From Butyrivibrio sp. (GTDB lineage: Bacteria; Bacillota; Clostridia; Lachnospirales; Lachnospiraceae): 64,000 nucleotides of DNA. The notes below the pieces were generated by a model. It was given only the letters and a program-made list of their open reading frames with translations, was not told the origin of the DNA and searched no databases. The stretch is from positions 62,001 to 126,000 of the forward strand of contig JAMPEU010000005.1 in the NCBI GenBank assembly GCA_023664865.1, read 5' to 3'. Of this stretch, positions 54,603-62,590 are shown one piece after another. Positions within the stretch are counted from its first letter, which is position 1. The number at the start of each line of letters is the position of its first letter. The position numbers were made by a program, and so were the translations under genes.

Positions 54603-54784
54603 TATTCATAGTTGTTGAACGACATGAACTCATATGCTTCCTCTTGAGGTACGCTCTCGCTCCGTGGAAAATCGCAGCGGTACTAAGCTCAAAAGCTAAA
54701 AAGCAGCTTTTTCGCTAACTACCGGCGTTTTCCAAGGACCTCAAAAGGAAGCATATGAGTTCATGTCGCTGAAAGTTGTGAATA
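54603..54784 (-). repeat. Long-arm inverted element, copy 4 (182 bp)
   Basis: The strongest arms (about 54620-54650 and 54737-54767) match except one position; pairing weakens towards the ends. The core is in reverse orientation (TACCGGCGTTTTCCAAGG-type order reversed relative to copies 2, 3, 5 and 6). It lies in the 279-bp spacer between two minus-strand genes. Confidence 0.88.
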
Positions 54785-54810
54785 GCAGCCATTAATTTAA
54801 AGTATATTTT

Positions 54811-56442
54811 TTATTTTATTAAATGAATTTTTTTTGCGAGATGGACTAAAAAGACGCCTTTGGGGAAGCTCCTAAGTTCTTCTTCATTTACAACGCCGAG
54901 TTTGATAATAAGAATGAAATAGACTGCTGCTGCAAAAGCGATGGATACGACAACGGAAATCCTGTTTTCTTTAATTAAAAAGAAAATACCCTGATAAACC
55001 CCATATGCTACTGCTCCCATGATGATTGCAGCAAGTATGGGCTTTAAGTAGGTTTTCTTAACGTCCTGCTTATAGCTTAGATATTTCATGACGGAAAACT
55101 GGTTTAATATGCACATCATCAGCGAATAGGCGATATTGGCACCTGCCAGCGCATACAGGTCAAGGTCTGTATATAAAAGCATCAAAACCAGAATGACTAC
55201 CTGCACGGCTAAAGATACCGCCGAATGAATTACCGGAATATTGACTTTGCCGATTCCTTGCAGTACGGCGTTAGTAAGGGTGGAAAGTCCATATAAAACA
55301 ACGGTCACGGCAAGCACGCGCACCAGTGCCCCTGCGGTGTCAAGCGCCTCCTTCTGCGGATAGATAAACTGTACAACAGGTCTTGCAAGCACGAATAAAC
55401 CAACTGCGGCGGGAATGGCAATCAGCATAGTCATATGAATTGCCTGTCTTACCTTATCCCTTGTCTCGTTCTCCTTATGCGTCGCATAAGTCGCTGAAAT
55501 CCCCGGTATCGACGCGGAAGACATCGCTGAGGCAATCGCTATGGGGATATTTATAATGGTAATCGCCTGCGTAGAAAAAATCCCATAGCTAATCGCGGTT
55601 GCAGGCTTATCCACGCCCATCATATCTATCATGACATACTGATAGATATACATATTCACTACAGTAGAACAATTATAGATAAACGTGCTTAAAATAAATG
55701 GCGTAACAGTTGTTATTATAACTTTGAAAATCTCGCCATAACTTTCAAGTATCGGCGTATGGTCGCGCTTTATCCTTCTTTTGATAATGCCGCTGTTCAA
55801 TCTATACATGCCAAACATGAATAAAAGCGCGATTAGGACTCCCGCGCCCGTACCGATTGCACTTCCTGATGCTCCATATACCGCCTGAGTAGTCTCGCTC
55901 TCACCTGAAACCGTCCCTATTAACAGATAAGCGGCAAGGATGCTGACTACCGCATTTAAAATCTGCTCCAAAATCTGCGAAAGCGAAGTATGGAGCATGG
56001 AGCCGTGCGCCTGAAAATATCCGCGGAACACGCCGAGTAAGCCTGAGAAGAAAATCGTCGGCGCAAAAACGCGCAGCACCGGAACCGCCCCGTCCACTTT
56101 AACCAGAAACGACGCGCCGAAAAAGGTAACAATCGAGCAAACTCCGCCCACTACTACCACATAAATCAAGGCACACTGAAATACCCTCTGGGCATTTCGA
56201 TATTCCTTATAAGCCAATCGCTGCGCAATGACTTTTGAAATGGCAGAGGGTATGCTATACGATGAAATCAATAAAATTATAGTGTAGATATTGATGGCGT
56301 TAGTGTAATAACCGTTACCTTCCAAACCGATAATGCTGGTCAGCGGGCTGCGGTATAACAGACCTATAATTCTGACAATTATGCCTGCCGCCGCCAGAAT
56401 ACCTGCTTGAAGCACAAAGCTGTCCTTCTTCTGTTGTGCCAT
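54811..56442 (-). CDS. SpoVB/MurJ-type flippase
   Basis: A 543-aa membrane protein with about 14 helices. The start at 56442 has GGAG close upstream; an earlier ATG (56454) is possible. FVLQAGILAAAGIIVRIIGLLYRSPLTS and GNGYYTNAINIYTIILLISSYS are typical of the SpoVB/MOP flippases that export lipid-linked cell-wall or spore-cortex precursors. It ends 54811, with glgA 28 bp upstream, so the two are probably cotranscribed. Confidence 0.88.
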   Translation of the reverse strand: MAQQKKDSFVLQAGILAAAGIIVRIIGLLYRSPLTSIIGLEGNGYYTNAINIYTIILLISSYSIPSAISKVIAQRLAYKEYRNAQRVFQCALIYVVVVGGVCSIVTFFGASFLVKVDGAVPVLRVFAPTIFFSGLLGVFRGYFQAHGSMLHTSLSQILEQILNAVVSILAAYLLIGTVSGESETTQAVYGASGSAIGTGAGVLIALLFMFGMYRLNSGIIKRRIKRDHTPILESYGEIFKVIITTVTPFILSTFIYNCSTVVNMYIYQYVMIDMMGVDKPATAISYGIFSTQAITIINIPIAIASAMSSASIPGISATYATHKENETRDKVRQAIHMTMLIAIPAAVGLFVLARPVVQFIYPQKEALDTAGALVRVLAVTVVLYGLSTLTNAVLQGIGKVNIPVIHSAVSLAVQVVILVLMLLYTDLDLYALAGANIAYSLMMCILNQFSVMKYLSYKQDVKKTYLKPILAAIIMGAVAYGVYQGIFFLIKENRISVVVSIAFAAAVYFILIIKLGVVNEEELRSFPKGVFLVHLAKKIHLIK

Positions 56443-56470
56443 ATATTTCTCCATCTTCTAGGAAAATGTA

Positions 56471-57916
56471 TCAGCCAATCAGCCAGTCATACATTTCCTG
56501 ATATTTCTTAGCGGACACATGCCATGAGAAATCTGCCGACATCGCCCTGTCCACCATCTTGTTCCATTCTCTTTTCTTATCATAATAAATTCGCTCGGCA
56601 TAACGTATGGAAGATAACATTTCATGGGCATTGTAATTTGTAAAGCTGAATCCCGTACCCGTGCTTTCATATTCGTTATAAGGCTCTACCGTATCCTTAA
56701 GTCCGCCAGTCTCGCGTACAATCGGTATTGTGCCGTATCTAAGCGACATAAGCTGGCTTAAGCCGCAAGGCTCAAATAACGAAGGCATCAGGAACGCATC
56801 GCTTGCCGCGTAGATTTTATGCGATAACGCGTCGGAGTAATAGATGTTTGCCGACACCTTGCCGTGGTATTTCCAGTCAAAATGCCTGAACATATTCTCA
56901 TACTGTTCCTCGCCTGTTCCCAGCACGACAATCTGCACATTGTCCTGACACAATTCATCCATAACATATGCTATTAAATCAAAGCCTTTCTGTCCGGTCA
57001 GTCTGGAAACGATGCCTATCATCATCGTCTTGTCGTCCTGGTTCAGTCCCAGTTCAGCCTGCAGCGCACGCTTATTCTTAATTTTCTCCTTACGGAAATT
57101 GGCTGCATTATATGCAAATTCAATATTTTTATCCGTCTCCGGATTAAACTCCTCGTAATCAATGCCGTTGACGATGCCGCGCAAGTCATGCGCCCTTGCG
57201 CAAAGCAGACCGTTCAAACCCTCTCCGTAGAACGCCGTCTTGATTTCTTCCGCATAAGTATCGCTCACAGTGGTGATAGCGTCCGCATAAACCAGCCCGC
57301 CCTTTAAAAGATTGGCGTCCTTATAGGCTTCCAGTTTATCGGGCGAGAAGAAATACTGCGGCAGCCCCGTAATTTCCCTGACTTCCTTAACACTCCATTT
57401 ACCCTGGAATTTCAGGTTATGGATTGTCATAACCGTCTTTATGCCGCGGTAAAATTCACCGCCCTGAAACCTCTCCTTAAGATAGACCGGGATAAGTCCC
57501 GTCTGCCAGTCGTGGCAATGGATAAGGTCAGGCCTGAAATCAATTACCGGCAAAATCGACAACGCCGCCTTACAGAAGTAAGCATATTTTTCTATTTCAA
57601 ATAAGGCATTGTCGCTATACGGCTTGAATCCGTTGAAAAATGATTCATTATCAATAAAGTAATATTTAACGCCGTCAACCTCAGCTTCGAGTATGCCGAC
57701 ATACTCGTTTTTCCAATGGAAATCCATATAAAAATGTGTCTTGTATTGCAGCATATCCTTCATCTTCTGAGACATACAGGTGTATTTGGGAAGAATTACT
57801 CTTACATCAAAATACTCTTTATCAATACATTTAGGCAGAGAACCTACAACATCCGCCAAACCTCCCGTCTTAATAAACGGAACGCCTTCTGACGCAACAA
57901 ATAGAATCTTCTTCAT
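56471..57916 (-). CDS. glgA: Glycogen synthase
   Basis: A 481-aa ADP-glucose-dependent starch/glycogen synthase of the GT5 family. ATG at 57916 follows GGAGGG. The KTGGLADVVGSLPK motif (residues about 15-28, ADP-glucose binding) and the C-terminal SLFEPCGLSQLMSLRYGT with the catalytic Glu are both intact. MIGIVSRLTGQKGFDL starts the GT-B C-domain. No other glg gene is adjacent, so glycogen genes are dispersed here. Confidence 0.96.
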   Translation of the reverse strand: MKKILFVASEGVPFIKTGGLADVVGSLPKCIDKEYFDVRVILPKYTCMSQKMKDMLQYKTHFYMDFHWKNEYVGILEAEVDGVKYYFIDNESFFNGFKPYSDNALFEIEKYAYFCKAALSILPVIDFRPDLIHCHDWQTGLIPVYLKERFQGGEFYRGIKTVMTIHNLKFQGKWSVKEVREITGLPQYFFSPDKLEAYKDANLLKGGLVYADAITTVSDTYAEEIKTAFYGEGLNGLLCARAHDLRGIVNGIDYEEFNPETDKNIEFAYNAANFRKEKIKNKRALQAELGLNQDDKTMMIGIVSRLTGQKGFDLIAYVMDELCQDNVQIVVLGTGEEQYENMFRHFDWKYHGKVSANIYYSDALSHKIYAASDAFLMPSLFEPCGLSQLMSLRYGTIPIVRETGGLKDTVEPYNEYESTGTGFSFTNYNAHEMLSSIRYAERIYYDKKREWNKMVDRAMSADFSWHVSAKKYQEMYDWLIG

Positions 57917-57983
57917 GAAATAACCCTCCAATATTCTTTACTAGAATCACTTTCCATGAAACAGCTTCCGCGACGCTATTTCT

Positions 57984-58014
57984 ACAGAAGTGGCTTCCTG
58001 TATAGCCACTTCTG
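57984..58014. terminator. Hairpin downstream of the Spo0A-like gene
   Basis: An 11-bp perfect stem (CAGAAGTGGCT/AGCCACTTCTG) with a 9-nt loop lies between the Spo0A-like gene and glgA. It lacks a minus-strand U-run, so its strength as a terminator is doubtful. Confidence 0.45.
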
Positions 58015-58058
58015 TTATTATACATCATATTTTCCGTTAATAAAAGGATAATTTTAGA

Positions 58059-58586
58059 TTAATTATGATAATTACGATACTGCAGACGGATTTTATCGGC
58101 AATGAGCGCGATAAACTCAGAATTTGTAGGTTTTCCTTTGCCGGTATTAATAGTATAACCGAACAATGCGTCCAATGTTTCCATCTTTCCCCTCGACCAC
58201 GCTACCTCGATTGCATGCCGTATCGCACGCTCCACCCTGCTTGGCGTCGTCTGATATTTCGAGGCTATAGTCGGATATAGGATTTTCGTAATTGAGCCAA
58301 GCATCTCCACGTCCTCGACGGACATCATGATTGCCTCACGCAGATATTGATAGCCTTTAATATGTGCCGGCACGCCGATTTCATGTATCATGTTAGTGAC
58401 GTCCCTTTCTAAGTCATGTACGACGTTTACATTTTCCGACGCCTTTATTTCCCCGACCGAGGTCTCCTGTATCTTAGACGGCACCGTTATCATAATCTGG
58501 AATGCTTTATCTGTACTCATTAGGTTGTCAAGAATCTGCTGCACTTTTTCATTGTCTCTTGTAACAGTTAAATTCAATTGTTCCAT
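58059..58586 (-). CDS. Spo0A C-terminal domain protein lacking the receiver domain
   Basis: A 175-aa protein whose C-terminal ~110 residues match the Spo0A DNA-binding domain: [20 protein letters not shown] (recognition helix), [18 protein letters not shown], and [17 protein letters not shown]. The N-terminal 65 residues do not look like a receiver: there is no phospho-Asp, Thr or Lys pattern. Full Spo0A is about 260 aa with REC plus the DNA-binding domain, and no upstream frame supplies a REC, so this is a stand-alone relative. It could bind 0A-box DNA without phosphorylation control, or compete with Spo0A. AATGGAGG lies before the start. Confidence 0.88.
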   Translation of the reverse strand: MEQLNLTVTRDNEKVQQILDNLMSTDKAFQIMITVPSKIQETSVGEIKASENVNVVHDLERDVTNMIHEIGVPAHIKGYQYLREAIMMSVEDVEMLGSITKILYPTIASKYQTTPSRVERAIRHAIEVAWSRGKMETLDALFGYTINTGKGKPTNSEFIALIADKIRLQYRNYHN

Positions 58587-58784
58587 AGAAAACCTCCATT
58601 TTATTACAATTTTCCGGCATTATGATTTAGAAATTACATATTGTCCAATAATTTCCATTTACATGCTACCATTATTATAAACAACTGTGGAGATTTTTGG
58701 AATATTCAGTCATCGCGGGGATTTTGACATTTTTGTAAACGGAACACGGCCATAGTTTCGTATTCACGCTCTTCATACCCATAC

Positions 58785-59021
58785 TTACTTTCTGCATATA
58801 TCCACAATAATAATATCCGGGCCTATCTGTTTGATATCCTTATAAGAGATTACACATTCAGACTCCCCGCCGAGCAGCCCGCAGAATTTATTTCCGCCGC
58901 CTATAATAAGCTTAAATATCTGCCCCGTACATTCGTCGAACTCAAAATCCGTTACCCTTCCAAGTTTTTCGCAATTTTTCAAATTAATTACTTCTTTTTT
59001 CTTAAAATCCGAAAACAGCAT
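58785..59021 (-). CDS. YlmC/YmxH-family sporulation protein (PRC-barrel)
   Basis: A 78-aa PRC-barrel-like protein: FKKKEVINLKNCEKLGRVTDFEFDECTGQI and DIKQIGPDIIIVDI. Families YlmC/YmxH are present in endospore formers and some are needed for normal sporulation. AGGGGA precedes the start. Molecular function is unknown. Confidence 0.85.
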   Translation of the reverse strand: MLFSDFKKKEVINLKNCEKLGRVTDFEFDECTGQIFKLIIGGGNKFCGLLGGESECVISYKDIKQIGPDIIIVDICRK

Positions 59022-59063
59022 ACAATCCCCTGTGCTATGTTCTTTATATTATTAAATGCAGCA

Positions 59064-60074
59064 TTACTCGGATTGTTCCATCGGAATCCATATCTCCACC
59101 CCGAATGTCTTTAGGCGGATTCCTTCCACATTGTCAAGCTGCACGGGTTCATTAAACAAGCGGCTAAAAGTTACCGCATTGGGATATCTCTCTTCCGTTC
59201 GTTCATGACCATTATCATCAGTGGTATGTATGCCTAGTGTTGATCCTACTTCTCTTCCGTTTTTCAAAACTACGGAAGTCTCCTCAGAGATTCCGGCTCT
59301 ACTAAAGCCCACAAGAGATATTGATAACGGAGACATCGCTATTTCATCAATAATCAATCCCTTCTCCCTAAGCAGCTTTTGCGATTCCTCGTCTATGACA
59401 AGATTTACTTTCTCCACCATTTTCCCAAGTGTAATTTCCGCAAGGATAATTTCCTCTGAATAATCTAAAAAACGGTTATCTCTTGCAACCGTAAGAGTTT
59501 TACCCGGACTGAGTATTGTGTCCAAACTTAAAACAAAGCTTCCGGTTCTGACACCATTTTCCCTACTATCTACCGATGTCCATAGGCTCATATTTTCCAT
59601 GTCTGATTCTGTAAAAAAGCATATATTACTTATACTTATACCTGCCGCATCTTCATTAAAATCATCTTCCCCCGTATACATTGTATATGTATATGGTATT
59701 ATAATGTAGTTATCATCATACATAAGCGCCTCAAGCCTGAGCGTGCCATAGGCTGTGGCTATATCAATCCCCAATATCTGACCGTATTCCTCGTAGAAAT
59801 CTCTCTGCTCCTGAGTCAAAAGCTGTGAATCATAATTGAAATAGTTCATAGCTTTGGCAAATCTTTCAGCGAGTGAGAATTTCTCAAAAGCAAACACCGT
59901 CATGCCGGAAATTAGGAATACCAGTGCAAACGCCGCAGTGCGCATTGTTAAACGTACTCCCTTTTCCGCATGTTTCTCTTCCTGCGTGGTCTGAATCTCC
60001 TCATATATCCTCTCCTTCTGCTCCTTAGACAGACTAATCCTGTTATACATATTTTTAAATGTTTCCTGTCTCAT
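59064..60074 (-). CDS. DUF4179 membrane protein, likely anti-sigma factor
   Basis: A 336-aa single-pass membrane protein: cytosolic N-terminus (residues 1-40, KEQKERIYEEIQTTQEEKHAE), transmembrane helix (about 44-62, TMRTAAFALVFLISGMTVFAFE), and an extracytoplasmic beta-rich DUF4179-like domain. The start overlaps the ECF sigma gene by 20 bp. This sigma/DUF4179 pairing is common in Clostridia, so it probably holds the sigma factor inactive until a signal arrives outside. Confidence 0.82.
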   Translation of the reverse strand: MRQETFKNMYNRISLSKEQKERIYEEIQTTQEEKHAEKGVRLTMRTAAFALVFLISGMTVFAFEKFSLAERFAKAMNYFNYDSQLLTQEQRDFYEEYGQILGIDIATAYGTLRLEALMYDDNYIIIPYTYTMYTGEDDFNEDAAGISISNICFFTESDMENMSLWTSVDSRENGVRTGSFVLSLDTILSPGKTLTVARDNRFLDYSEEIILAEITLGKMVEKVNLVIDEESQKLLREKGLIIDEIAMSPLSISLVGFSRAGISEETSVVLKNGREVGSTLGIHTTDDNGHERTEERYPNAVTFSRLFNEPVQLDNVEGIRLKTFGVEIWIPMEQSE

Positions 60075-60561
60075 TTCTTAACTCCTCCATACTTTTAAGC
60101 ATTTTCTGTTTCATGAGCTTCTTTGCCCTTGCGAGTCTTGCGGACGCCAGATTAGGCGTAATTCCAAGCAGCCCTGCAATTTCCTTAACCGGATATTCTT
60201 CGTAATAGCGAAGATACAATACTATGCGGTATTTGGGCGGAAGTTCCATCAGCGTTTCAAACAGTTCATTCTCTTCTTCCTTCCACGATTCCGCCGCCTG
60301 CAAATCTTCCTTAAGCGGCTCCGTTTTCCTAAACCACGCCGTCTGCAGCATGCTTTTGCAGCAGTTTAGAGCTACGCGTATGAACCATGCCTTTTCGTGT
60401 TCGCGGCTTTCAAACTGCGGTTTTTTCTTTAAATAGCGTAAAAATACTTCCTGAACTACCTCTTCCGCTATATACTCGTTCTTCCCATAGGATATGGAAA
60501 TCCTGTATATCATGTCGGAGTAACGCTCAAACAGTTCTTTTACAATACTGTCATTATCCAT
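60055..60561 (-). CDS. ECF RNA polymerase sigma factor
   Basis: A 168-aa sigma-70-family protein. Region 2 contains FERYSDMIYRISISYGKNEY and AEEVVQEVFLRYLKK; region 4 contains LPPKYRIVLYLRYYEEYPVKEIAGLLG with a HTH. Regions 1.1 and 3 are lacking, as in ECF factors. The start at 60561 follows GGGGAAC. It forms an operon with the DUF4179 protein, its presumed anti-sigma partner. Confidence 0.88.
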   Translation of the reverse strand: MDNDSIVKELFERYSDMIYRISISYGKNEYIAEEVVQEVFLRYLKKKPQFESREHEKAWFIRVALNCCKSMLQTAWFRKTEPLKEDLQAAESWKEEENELFETLMELPPKYRIVLYLRYYEEYPVKEIAGLLGITPNLASARLARAKKLMKQKMLKSMEELRNETGNI

Positions 60562-60689
60562 CTTAGGTTCCCCATTCCGGCTTATTAAGCGTTTATGGCT
60601 GTACTGCCTTCTTAATAAAAAATGTACATTCACATATAATACCTTTTAAGTATAAAAAATATGACAAGATTTTCAAAGAAATTTTTATT

Positions 60690-60870
60690 CAGGCAGCAGC
60701 GCAGACGGCAGGGACACATATGCTCACCGAAAAGGTCCTTGAAAAACGCCGGTACTTAGCGAAAAAGACGCAAAGCGGCTTTTGAACTTAGTACCGCTGC
60801 GATTTTTCACGGAGCGAGAGCGTGCCTTTGAGGTGAGCATATGTGTCCCTGCCGTCTACGCTGCTGCCTG
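60690..60870 (+). repeat. Long-arm inverted element, copy 5 (181 bp)
   Basis: Arms 60690-60728 and 60832-60870 pair over 39 bp with one mismatch and contain CATATG. The core is forward (CCTTGAAAAACGCCGGTAC ...). It lies between the divergent ECF sigma and sigG genes. The remaining 60562-60689 and 60871-60966 hold no other clear feature beyond the sigG promoter and RBS. Confidence 0.9.
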
Positions 60871-60966
60871 AACTGGAAAACATTTCCGACATATTTTTGA
60901 ATAAATAAGCCGCTTTCGCACATCCTTTTAAAAAGACAAAGTATTCTAAAAGGAGGGGAAGGCATT

Positions 60967-61746
60967 ATGATTCAGGGAAAGGTTGAAATCTGCGGCGTTA
61001 ATACTGCTAAGCTTCCGCTTTTAAAGAACGAGGAAAAAGAAGAATTATTTCGAAAAATCGGAGATGGCGACGAAAATGCAAGAAAGGAGTACATCAAAGG
61101 AAATCTGCGGCTGGTCTTGAGCGTAATCAAACGCTTTCACTCCAGTACGGAAAACGTTGACGACCTTTTTCAAATCGGCTGTATCGGTCTGATTAAAGCG
61201 ATAGACAATTTCGATTGTAGTCTGAATGTCAAATTCTCAACCTATGCTGTTCCGATGATCATCGGAGAAATCCGCCGCTATCTCAGGGATTCCAACAGCA
61301 TCCGCGTATCCCGCTCCCTAAAAGACACGGCGTACAAGGCAATCTACGCCAGGGAAAATCTGACGCGTAAAAACGCCCAAGAGCCGACAATGAACGAAAT
61401 CGCCCAGGAAATCGGCATTTCCCAGGAAGACATCGTTTATGCGCTCGACGCCATCCAAAGCCCCATGAGCCTGTATGAACCTATCTACACGGACGGCGGC
61501 GACACCCTGTATGTAATGGACCAGATTAGCGACAAGAAGAACAAAGAGGAAGTCTGGGTAGAGCATATCTCTTTAAGCGAAGCCATGAAAAAGCTTTCCG
61601 ACCGGGAGCATGAAATAATAACCCTCCGTTTCTTTGAAGGAAAGACGCAGATGGAAGTTGCCGAAAAAATCGGCATTTCGCAGGCACAGGTCTCGCGCCT
61701 TGAGAAAAACGCCTTAAAGACCATGCGTAATTACCTGACCGCATAG
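60967..61746 (+). CDS. sigG: Sporulation sigma factor SigG
   Basis: A 259-aa sigma factor of the SigF/SigG class. The N-terminal KVEICGVNTAKLPLLKNEEK is the SigG-type conserved head that helps bind SpoIIAB and other antagonists. Region 2 has IGDGDENARKEYIKGNLRLVLSVIKRF and YAVPMIIGEIRRYLRDS; region 4 has ITLRFFEGKTQMEVAEKIGISQAQVSRLEK. SigG runs late forespore genes. AAGGAGG precedes the start. It is not preceded by spoIIGA-sigE in this window. Confidence 0.92.
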   Translation: MIQGKVEICGVNTAKLPLLKNEEKEELFRKIGDGDENARKEYIKGNLRLVLSVIKRFHSSTENVDDLFQIGCIGLIKAIDNFDCSLNVKFSTYAVPMIIGEIRRYLRDSNSIRVSRSLKDTAYKAIYARENLTRKNAQEPTMNEIAQEIGISQEDIVYALDAIQSPMSLYEPIYTDGGDTLYVMDQISDKKNKEEVWVEHISLSEAMKKLSDREHEIITLRFFEGKTQMEVAEKIGISQAQVSRLEKNALKTMRNYLTA

Positions 61747-61833
61747 TATTACATCATGCAAAAAGTATTTTACAATCCGGCGTATATTTGCTATATTAAA
61801 TAGGTAATTAAGAAACCTAAGAGGTATATCATA

Positions 61834-62340
61834 ATGCGCGAGAATGGGAAAAGTAAAAACCATAGCGATTCAAATAAATCAGATGCAAAAAAAGAAAAAT
61901 GTGGATACGATATTATGACAATCATGTCAACTACTGCGGCATTTTTGATTTTAGCTGCGGCAGCCTCGCTTGCCATAGTATTGGTTATTAAGCATAATTC
62001 CGCAAATACTAGCGTAAACAGTAATATTGCACAAGATGGGATTCCCGATAGTGAGCAAATCACCGTCCCTGACGATGAGCCTGACGCCGCGCCCGAAGAA
62101 ATTGTGAGCGCAATAAACGAGCCAAATTTGGAAGATATAACCATAGGCTCGCTTACTATTGTCAGCGATGTCAATATACGCGATAATCCGGACACGGATA
62201 ACAGCAATGTAATCAAGGTTGCCAAAGCCTCCGAGACCTACGACTACATCGGTCTTGCAGACCAGGGCAACTGGTACATAGTCCTACTTGAAGACGGCGT
62301 CCGCGGATATGTATACAAAGGATATGTCAGCGTCAACTAG
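61834..62340 (+). CDS. Membrane-anchored SH3-domain protein
   Basis: A 168-aa protein with a cytosolic Lys/Asn-rich N-terminus (residues 1-24), one transmembrane helix (about 29-52, MSTTAAFLILAAAASLAIVLVI), an acidic linker, and a C-terminal bacterial SH3 domain (about 100-168: VSDVNIRDNPDTDNSNVIKV, YVYKGYVSVN). SH3b domains usually bind cell-wall peptides. AAGAGG lies upstream. It stands just behind sigG, but no SigG-type promoter was traced with certainty. Confidence 0.85.
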   Translation: MRENGKSKNHSDSNKSDAKKEKCGYDIMTIMSTTAAFLILAAAASLAIVLVIKHNSANTSVNSNIAQDGIPDSEQITVPDDEPDAAPEEIVSAINEPNLEDITIGSLTIVSDVNIRDNPDTDNSNVIKVAKASETYDYIGLADQGNWYIVLLEDGVRGYVYKGYVSVN

Positions 62341-62408
62341 ATGCCGGTTCAATCCGCAGCTGTTGAGAATGGATATAAGGCGGATTAACCATACCAGACG
62401 CTAACAAC

Positions 62409-62586
62409 GGTTCAGCCCGCAGACAGCATGGACGCATATGTTTTCCTGACGCAGCCCTTGAAAATCGCCGGTACTTAGTGAAAAAGACGCAAAGCGGCTT
62501 TTGAACTTAGTACCGCTGCGTTTTTCACGGAGCGAGAGCGTGCTGCAAAGGAAACATATGCGTCCATGCTGTCTATGGGCTGAACC
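62409..62586 (+). repeat. Long-arm inverted element, copy 6 (178 bp)
   Basis: Arms around 62409-62447 and 62549-62586 pair with a two-base difference and a one-base bulge and contain CATATG. The core is forward. It fills the spacer between the convergent SH3 and HD-GYP genes. Confidence 0.9.
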
Positions 62587-62590
62587 CCTA

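Noticed and set aside
58059..58586. Truncated full-length spo0A
   Set aside because: A good RBS precedes this start, and the sequence upstream (58587-58784) shows no REC-coding frame.
23194..62586. Six repeats as a CRISPR array or as simple terminators
   Set aside because: Copies are kilobases apart and have no spacers. They also lie in divergent spacers and carry no consistent U-run.
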